Assembly: GCF_020164475.1 (NCBI RefSeq)
Contig: NZ_JAIQWX010000046.1
Location: 1-40,719, forward strand
Length of the DNA stretch: 40,719 bases
From: Pseudomonas sp. REP124
Lineage (GTDB): Bacteria; Pseudomonadota; Gammaproteobacteria; Pseudomonadales; Pseudomonadaceae
Reading direction: 5' to 3'
The notes below the pieces were generated by a model. It was not told the DNA's origin and ran no database searches. It saw only the letters and a list, made by a program, of their open reading frames with translations. The translations under genes and the position numbers were made by a program. Positions within the stretch are counted from its first letter, which is position 1, and each line of letters begins with the position of its first letter. Shown here one piece after another: positions 35,746-40,719 of this stretch.

Positions 35746-35779
35746 TAAAAAGGGCTGAACCGCCAGCGGCTCAGCCCTT
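35746..35779 (-). terminator. Intrinsic terminator of the NCS2 permease gene
   Basis: On the minus strand the stem AAGGGCTGA / TCAGCCCTT (35771-35779 with 35750-35758) is followed by five T. It starts ten bases past the permease stop. Perfect 9-bp stem; convincing. Confidence 0.85.
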
Positions 35780-35788
35780 GAGCACTGT

Positions 35789-37255
35789 CTAGCGGTTCAC
35801 TGTTGCGACACCGGGCGGTGTGGCGGGTTCACCCTTGGCCGGTACATCCGGATTTTCCATGACCTGCAGAATCGAGGCTTCCGGATCGAAATCGTCTTCT
35901 TCCAGTTCGATGAACTCTTCGGGCAGGAAGATATTAAGAACGATAGCGCACAGCGCGCCGACGGTGATCGGCGATTCGAAAATGTTGTGCAGCGCCTTGG
36001 GCAGTTCGCGCAACACTTCCGGCACCGCCGCCACGCCCAGGCCCATGCCGATGGAAATCGCCACGATCAGCATGTTGCGCCGATGCAGGCCGGCTTCGGC
36101 GAGGATCTTGATGCCGGCCACGGCCACGGTGCCGAACATCACCAGCTCGGCGCCGCCCAGTACCGGCTTGGGCATCAGTTGCAGCACCGCGCCGATCATC
36201 GGGAACAGGCCCAGCAGCACCAGAAGCCCGGCGATGAAAAACGCCACGTAACGGCTGGCCACGCCGGTCAGCTGGATCACCCCGTTGTTCTGGGCGAAGG
36301 TCACCATCGGCATGCTGTTGAATACCGCCGCCATGGCCGAGTTGAGGCCGTCGGCCAGCAAGCCGGACTTGATCCTGCGGATGTACAGCGGGCCTTTGAC
36401 CGGCTGGCGGGAAATCATCGAGTTGGCGGTGAGGTCACCGGCCGCTTCCAATGGCGACACCAGGAAAATCACCGCCACAGGCACGAACGCCACCCAATCG
36501 AAGGAGAAACCGTACTTGAACGGTACCGGCACGCTCACCAGCGGCAACTCGGGCATGCTGGCGAAATCGACTACGCCCAGCAGCCAGGCGACGAAGTAGC
36601 CCAGGGTCAGGCCGATGACGATCGCCCCCAGGCGCAGGAAGGGCACATCGACCCGGTTCAGCACGACAATGGTCCCGAGTACCAGCGCGGCCAGGCCCAG
36701 GTGGCTGGCCGCGCCAAGGTCGGTGGCGCCGAAGCCGCCGGCGATGTCGGTCATGGCCACCTTGATCAGCGACAGGCCCATGAGAGTGATGATGGTACCG
36801 GTCACCACCGGGGTGATCAGCATCCGCAGCTTGCCGATGAATTGGCTCAGCACCACTTCGATGAAGGCGGCGAAGAAGCACACACCGAAGATGGTCGAGA
36901 GGATTTCATCGGTACCGCCGCCCCGGGCCTTGACCATGAAGCCGGCGCTGAGGATGACGCTGATGAACGAAAAGCTGGTGCCTTGCAGGCACAACAGCCC
37001 CGAGCCCACCGGCCCGAAACGCCGCGCCTGGACAAAGGTGCCCAGGCCGGACACGAACAGCGCCATGCTGATCAGGTACGGAATTTCACTTTGCAGGCCC
37101 AGGGCGCTGCCCATGATCAGGGTGGGGGTGATGATCCCGACAAAGCTGGCGAGCACGTGCTGCAGGGCAGCGAACACGGTGGCGGTCAGGTGCGGGCGAT
37201 CTTCGAGACCGTAGATCAGTTCGTTGTGACGCAGGTTTTTTTCAGGGGAGGTCAT
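35789..37255 (-). CDS. NCS2-family purine (xanthine/urate-type) permease
   Basis: A 488-residue inner-membrane symporter, with many hydrophobic helices through residue ~450 and an acidic C-terminal tail (EEFIELEEDDFDPEAS). It carries the NCS2 signature FAQNNGVIQLTGVASRY and the N-terminal AALQHVLASF. The QNNG variant is that of XanQ-like purine carriers rather than uracil carriers (UraA). It should import xanthine, urate or a related base with protons or sodium. No purine catabolic gene lies next to it, so the substrate is not settled. Its transcript ends at a strong terminator. Confidence 0.9.
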   Translation of the reverse strand: MTSPEKNLRHNELIYGLEDRPHLTATVFAALQHVLASFVGIITPTLIMGSALGLQSEIPYLISMALFVSGLGTFVQARRFGPVGSGLLCLQGTSFSFISVILSAGFMVKARGGGTDEILSTIFGVCFFAAFIEVVLSQFIGKLRMLITPVVTGTIITLMGLSLIKVAMTDIAGGFGATDLGAASHLGLAALVLGTIVVLNRVDVPFLRLGAIVIGLTLGYFVAWLLGVVDFASMPELPLVSVPVPFKYGFSFDWVAFVPVAVIFLVSPLEAAGDLTANSMISRQPVKGPLYIRRIKSGLLADGLNSAMAAVFNSMPMVTFAQNNGVIQLTGVASRYVAFFIAGLLVLLGLFPMIGAVLQLMPKPVLGGAELVMFGTVAVAGIKILAEAGLHRRNMLIVAISIGMGLGVAAVPEVLRELPKALHNIFESPITVGALCAIVLNIFLPEEFIELEEDDFDPEASILQVMENPDVPAKGEPATPPGVATVNR

Positions 37256-37360
37256 GTGATTGCGTGCCGGGTGGCGGGGCCGGGGTCAGAAAATGGAGGC
37301 GCAGGATGCCAGAAAGCCTCCGTGGCCGAAACCTTACTTAAGCCTCAGTTGCACGCTGAA

Positions 37361-37601
37361 CCTGTGGTGAGGGGGCTTGCCCTAATGCCAGTCAGGTAAG
37401 CCGCCGCAGGACATGTAGCAGCTGGCGAAGCCTGCGTTCGGCTGCGAAGCAGTCGCAAAACCTGAATGTAAGGTTTGCCTGACACACTGCAGAGCCTGGA
37501 TTTACGACTGCTTCGCAGCCGGACGCAGGCTTCGCCAGCTGCTACATGGACCGTGTTTTGCCTTACCTGACTGGCAGTAGGGCAAGCCCCCTCGCCACAG
37601 G
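37361..37601. repeat. Nested repeats: family B pair inside a family C palindrome
   Basis: The outer arms at 37361-37400 (starts CCTGTGGTGAGGGGGCTTGC) and 37562-37601 (ends CCCCCTCGCCACAGG) are ~40-base inverted copies. They continue through a unique-looking sequence (GCCAGTCAGGTAAG / CTTACCTGACTGGC). The inner arms at 37414-37455 and 37505-37546 are a family B pair like that at 6366-6498. This accounts for most of the 363-base gap between the NCS2 permease and the LysR stop. Confidence 0.88.
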
Positions 37602-37618
37602 AAGGCGTTCACCGCTAT

Positions 37619-38512
37619 TCAGGCAAACGCCGCCAGCAAATCCTCCTCGAACGCCTTCTGCGCATCCCCCGGCACCTGCGCCCGATGTCGGGCCAGATGA
37701 AACGCCACGTCAAAACTCATCCCCTCACGCCGCACACCCCGCAGTAAACCCTTGTCCACCCAGCCCCGGGCAAAGTGTTCGGGCAGGTAACCGATGTGCT
37801 TGCCGGACAGAATGAAGGCGAGGGTGCCTTCGACCTGTTCCGCCCGTGCCGAGCACAATTTGCCCTGGAACGGCTCGTCGCTGCGCAGGAAGCGATAGGG
37901 GTGATCGACCCGGTCACAGGCTTGCAGGGCCTGGTCATCCGGCGCCGGATTATCGAACAACGGATGGCCGACCGCGCAATACAGGTGCTGGGTTTCAGTG
38001 AACAGTTCGCGGTAGTCGAACGCGCTTTGCACCTGGGAGAAGTAACCGATGGCCAAGTCCAGCCGCTGTTGCAGCAGCAGGCGCTCCATTTCGCCGGGCA
38101 TGGCGCTCATCAGTTCGATGCGCACCGATTCGTCGCGCTGGCGAAAGCGTCCGATCGCCTCGGCCACCCGTTGCAGTACCGATTGGTCCAGCGCTTCGGA
38201 CAGCCCCAGTCGCACCTCGCCGATCAATCGTCCGGCCACACCGTTGGACTGATGCCGGAACGCCTCGATGGACTCGAACAGCCCTCGGGTGGCACTGAGC
38301 AACTGCTCGCCCTTGGGGGTGATCTTGAAGCCGCCCTTGCCACGGCTGCACAGCCGATAGCCGAGACGGGTTTCCAGTTTGGCCATCTGCTGGCTGATGC
38401 TCGACTGGCTCAAGCCGAGTTCACCCTGCGCCGCACTGAAACCGCCGCACTCCACCACGCTGACGAACAAGCGCAGCAGTTGCAGGTCCAGATCGTGAAA
38501 TTGGCCGAGCAT
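37619..38512 (-). CDS. LysR-type regulator, divergent from PotF-like/agmatinase genes
   Basis: A 297-residue LysR regulator. The HTH region has DLQLLRLFVSVVECGGFSAA and LGLSQSSISQQMAKLETRLG. The co-inducer domain follows and includes several Cys. AGGAGTAATGTGA precedes the ATG. It is divergent from the PotF-like and agmatinase genes. The ATTACTC/GAGTAAT palindrome beside its start is a likely binding site. It probably activates the neighbouring pair in response to agmatine or a related guanidino compound; that is inferred from position. Confidence 0.9.
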   Translation of the reverse strand: MLGQFHDLDLQLLRLFVSVVECGGFSAAQGELGLSQSSISQQMAKLETRLGYRLCSRGKGGFKITPKGEQLLSATRGLFESIEAFRHQSNGVAGRLIGEVRLGLSEALDQSVLQRVAEAIGRFRQRDESVRIELMSAMPGEMERLLLQQRLDLAIGYFSQVQSAFDYRELFTETQHLYCAVGHPLFDNPAPDDQALQACDRVDHPYRFLRSDEPFQGKLCSARAEQVEGTLAFILSGKHIGYLPEHFARGWVDKGLLRGVRREGMSFDVAFHLARHRAQVPGDAQKAFEEDLLAAFA

Positions 38513-38516
38513 TCAC

Positions 38517-38532
38517 ATTACTCCTGAGTAAT
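38517..38532. promoter_or_regulatory. Candidate LysR operator
   Basis: ATTACTC-CT-GAGTAAT is a perfect palindrome with 7-base arms, four bases from the LysR start codon and overlapping its ribosome site (AGGAG). Autorepression by the LysR protein is plausible. A second, looser TTG-N9-CAA element lies near 38548-38562. Confidence 0.45.
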
Positions 38533-38612
38533 GTCAGGTTAATAAACTTGATATTTCAGCAATGTATCGGACATCGCATGCTGCAACCACTTTCTCTGGT
38601 CAGGTGGTTGTC

Positions 38613-39707
38613 ATGGCTCCCGTGTTCAAGCTCTGTGCTCCTGCGTTACTACTCACTCTGTCCGCCATGGCTGTTGCCGAAGAACAGGTGGTCAACCTCT
38701 ACAGTTGGGCCGATTACGTCGCCCCCGAAACCCTGCAACGCTTCGAGCAGGAAACCGGCATTCACGTGCGCTACGACACCTTCGACGCGCCGGAAGTGCT
38801 GGAAACCAAGCTGCTCACCGGCGGCAGCGGTTACGACGTGGTGGTGCCGTCCTCCAGCGTGCTGGCCCGCGGGCTGGCGGCTGGGGCCTTGAAAGCCATC
38901 CCCCATGAAGGCCTCAAGGGGTACGCCAACCTCGACCCGGACCTGCTGGAGAAGCTCGCGGCGGTCGATCCGGGCAATCAATATGGCGTACCTTACACTT
39001 GGGGCACCCTGGGCCTTGGGATGAACGTCGAAGCGGTGCGCAAACGCCTGCCGGATGCGCCGCTCAACAGCCTGGACCTGCTGTTCAAGCCCGAATACGC
39101 CAGCAAGCTCAAGGATTGCGGAATCGCGATCATCGACTCGCCCCAGGAAGTGATCGGCCTGGCCCTGCATTACCTGGGCAAGGATCCCTACAGCACCGAC
39201 AAGAGCGACCTCGAGGCGGCCCAGGCCTTGTTGCATCAACTGCAACCCTCGGTGCTGTACGTGGCCAGCGGCCGGCAGATCAATGATCTGGCCAACGGCA
39301 GCGTCTGCCTGGCGCTGGCCTACAACGGCGACGCCAGCATGGCCGCCGACCAGGCGCGCAAGGCCAACAAGCCGTTCGAGATCGCCTATCGGATTCCCAA
39401 GGAGGGCACCCTGGTCTGGCAGGACAACCTGGCGATCCCCAAGGACGCGCCGCATCCGGAAGCCGCGCGCAAGTTCATTGAATTCATGCTGCGTCCCGAA
39501 TCCGTGGCTGCGCTCACCAACACGCTGTTTTTCGCCACCGCCAACCAGGCCGCCACGCCGTTGGTGGACGAGGCGGTGCGCGACGATCCGGACATTTATC
39601 CGCCCGCCGATGTGCGTGACCGGCTGTACGCGGACCGCACCATGAATCTCAAGGACATGCGCCAGCGCACCCGCGTCTGGACCACGTTCCGCAGTCGCCA
39701 ACCGTAA
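38613..39707 (+). CDS. Polyamine ABC transporter substrate-binding protein (PotF-like)
   Basis: A 364-residue periplasmic binding protein of the PotD/PotF family. The signal peptide (CAPALLLTLSAMAVA) ends at about residue 22. The mature protein begins EEQVVNLYSWADYVAPETLQ, as in PotF, and holds YDVVVPSSSVLARG and a VPYTWGTLGLGMN hinge. ATG 38613 with AGGTGG upstream is favoured over 38562, which would put 17 residues before the signal peptide. It is followed 28 bases later by the agmatinase gene, so agmatine or a related polyamine is the expected ligand. No permease or ATPase gene follows, so it must borrow a transporter from elsewhere or act as a sensor. Confidence 0.88.
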   Translation: MAPVFKLCAPALLLTLSAMAVAEEQVVNLYSWADYVAPETLQRFEQETGIHVRYDTFDAPEVLETKLLTGGSGYDVVVPSSSVLARGLAAGALKAIPHEGLKGYANLDPDLLEKLAAVDPGNQYGVPYTWGTLGLGMNVEAVRKRLPDAPLNSLDLLFKPEYASKLKDCGIAIIDSPQEVIGLALHYLGKDPYSTDKSDLEAAQALLHQLQPSVLYVASGRQINDLANGSVCLALAYNGDASMAADQARKANKPFEIAYRIPKEGTLVWQDNLAIPKDAPHPEAARKFIEFMLRPESVAALTNTLFFATANQAATPLVDEAVRDDPDIYPPADVRDRLYADRTMNLKDMRQRTRVWTTFRSRQP

Positions 39708-39735
39708 CTGCCCACTAATAAGAAGGAGAACCGTG

Positions 39736-40695
39736 ATGGAAGTCCCGATGCAAAACGATCAGGCCATGACCCGCGACAGCCTGTACGGAACGGCCGCAGA
39801 AAGCACCTATGCCGGCATCACCAGCTTCATGCGTCGTCGTTACAGCCGCGATCTGCGCGGTGTCGACGTGGCGGTCAGCGGCGTGCCGTTCGACACTGCC
39901 ACCAGCAACCGCCCCGGCGCGCGTTTCGGGCCACGGGGCATTCGTGCCGCGTCCACCGGGATTGCCTGGGAGCGCCACTGGCCCTGGACCTTCGATCCGT
40001 TCGATCATCTGGCGGTGGTGGACTTCGGCGATTGCGACTTCGATTACGGCTCGCCGCAGTCGACTCCGGAATGCATCGAGGCCCACGCCGAACACATCCT
40101 CAATGCGGGCAGCGCGATGCTGACCTTCGGCGGCGACCACTTCATCACCTATCCGCTACTCAAGGCCCACGCCCGCAAGCATGGCCCGCTGTCGCTGATC
40201 CATTTCGACGCCCACAGCGACACCTGGCCGGACGAAGAGGGCAAGCGCATCGACCACGGCACCATGTTCTGGCATGCGGCGAAGGAAGGGCTGGTCGATC
40301 CGTCGCGCTCGGTGCAGATCGGCTTGCGCACCACCAACGACGATCATCAGGGTTTCGAGGTGCTCGATGCGCGCCAGGTGCATCGGCGCGGGGTGGACGC
40401 GATCGTCGAGGCGATCCGCGCGCGGGTCGGCGACAACCCGGTGTACCTGACCTTCGACATCGACTGCCTCGACCCGGCGTTCGCCCCGGGCACCGGAACG
40501 CCGGTGTGTGGCGGCTTGAGCACGGTGCAGGCGCTGGAGATCCTCGGCGGTTTGCGCGGCATCAATCTGGTGGGGATGGACGTGGTGGAGGTTGCGCCGG
40601 CCTATGACAACGCGGACATCACCTCATTGGCAGCGGCGACGCTGGCGATGGAGATGCTGTGTTTGTATGCCGCGAAACATAAGGTCGACCGTTAG
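39736..40695 (+). CDS. speB: Agmatinase (ureohydrolase)
   Basis: A 319-residue Mn-dependent ureohydrolase converting agmatine to putrescine and urea. It follows E. coli SpeB closely, including FGGDHF (H135), HFDAHSDTW (D158, H160, D162), DHGTMFWHAAKEGL, FDIDCLDPAFAPGTGTP (D241, D243) and GMDVVEVAPAYD. The VVEVAPAYD segment fits agmatinase better than guanidinobutyrase. ATG 39736 has AAGGAG seven bases upstream; a GTG at 39733 is the adjacent alternative. It forms an operon with the PotF-like gene. The stop is within the window; a family A repeat begins right after it. Confidence 0.88.
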   Translation: MEVPMQNDQAMTRDSLYGTAAESTYAGITSFMRRRYSRDLRGVDVAVSGVPFDTATSNRPGARFGPRGIRAASTGIAWERHWPWTFDPFDHLAVVDFGDCDFDYGSPQSTPECIEAHAEHILNAGSAMLTFGGDHFITYPLLKAHARKHGPLSLIHFDAHSDTWPDEEGKRIDHGTMFWHAAKEGLVDPSRSVQIGLRTTNDDHQGFEVLDARQVHRRGVDAIVEAIRARVGDNPVYLTFDIDCLDPAFAPGTGTPVCGGLSTVQALEILGGLRGINLVGMDVVEVAPAYDNADITSLAAATLAMEMLCLYAAKHKVDR

Positions 40696-40698
40696 GAC

Positions 40699-40719
40699 CT
40701 CTTCGCGGGCAAGCCTCGC
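40699..40719. repeat. Partial REP arm at window edge (family A)
   Basis: CTCTTCGCGGGCAAGCCTCG follows the agmatinase stop and runs to the edge. It matches the inverted arm of family A units such as those at 24710 and 24845; the rest lies outside the window. Confidence 0.6.

Overview
This window reads as chromosomal DNA of a fluorescent Pseudomonas (P. fluorescens group). The GC-rich codon use, the many 'GTGGGAGCGRGCTTGCTCGCG' type extragenic palindromes, a pvdQ-type pyoverdine acylase, a DpkA-type imino-acid reductase and the gene order glgA-treZ-malQ-treY-DUF2934-glgX (the order found in P. aeruginosa) all point that way. I see no phage, transposase, integrase, CRISPR, tRNA or rRNA. The region looks like ordinary core and accessory chromosome.

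Layout, left to right. (1) 32-3971, minus strand: two tandem paralogous autotransporters, one full-length with a 20-residue-repeat passenger and one reduced almost to its barrel. (2) 4243-6229, minus: a YbhP-type endonuclease/exonuclease/phosphatase protein and a PIG-L/LmbE deacetylase-like protein, separated by duplicated REP elements. (3) 6508-17489, minus: a tight operon glgA-treZ-malQ-treY-(DUF2934)-glgX. Here alpha-glucan is made, debranched and converted to trehalose, a stress and osmoprotection pathway. (4) 18080-21036, minus: a D-2-hydroxyacid dehydrogenase with a secreted alpha/beta hydrolase, and a CopG(DUF411)-YqaA pair with a copper-box-like palindrome upstream. (5) 21311-25949: a small membrane protein, a Fur-like DNA-binding protein divergent from pvdQ, and a FecR-type anti-sigma factor with no sigma gene beside it. 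This is probably a piece of the iron/pyoverdine network. (6) 26236-31023, minus: a 1595-residue toxin-like protein with four diverged repeat modules and a C-terminal HEFSH zinc-protease motif. (7) 31242-35083: dpkA, a DUF883 protein, a small unknown protein, and a LysR regulator divergent from a nitrilase. (8) 35255-37255, minus: a LEA-type lipoprotein and a purine NCS2 permease with a clear terminator. (9) 37619-40695: a LysR regulator divergent from a PotF-like polyamine-binding protein and an agmatinase, a likely agmatine-use module.

Intergenic space is dominated by three families of inverted repeats: A, REP-like GTGGGAGC...; B, TGTAGCAGCTGGCGAAG...; C, GTGAGGGGGCTTGCCCC.... At 37361-37601 a B pair lies inside the loop of a C palindrome. 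At 26105-26210 a C element folds as a multi-arm junction.

I found no clearly new multi-gene system. The best leads are the large modular putative metalloprotease toxin, the near passenger-less autotransporter, the PIG-L protein with an altered catalytic motif, the sensor-less Fur-like protein beside pvdQ with an orphan FecR, and the nested repeats. All functional calls come from reading motifs and from remembered family sequences. No database search was run.
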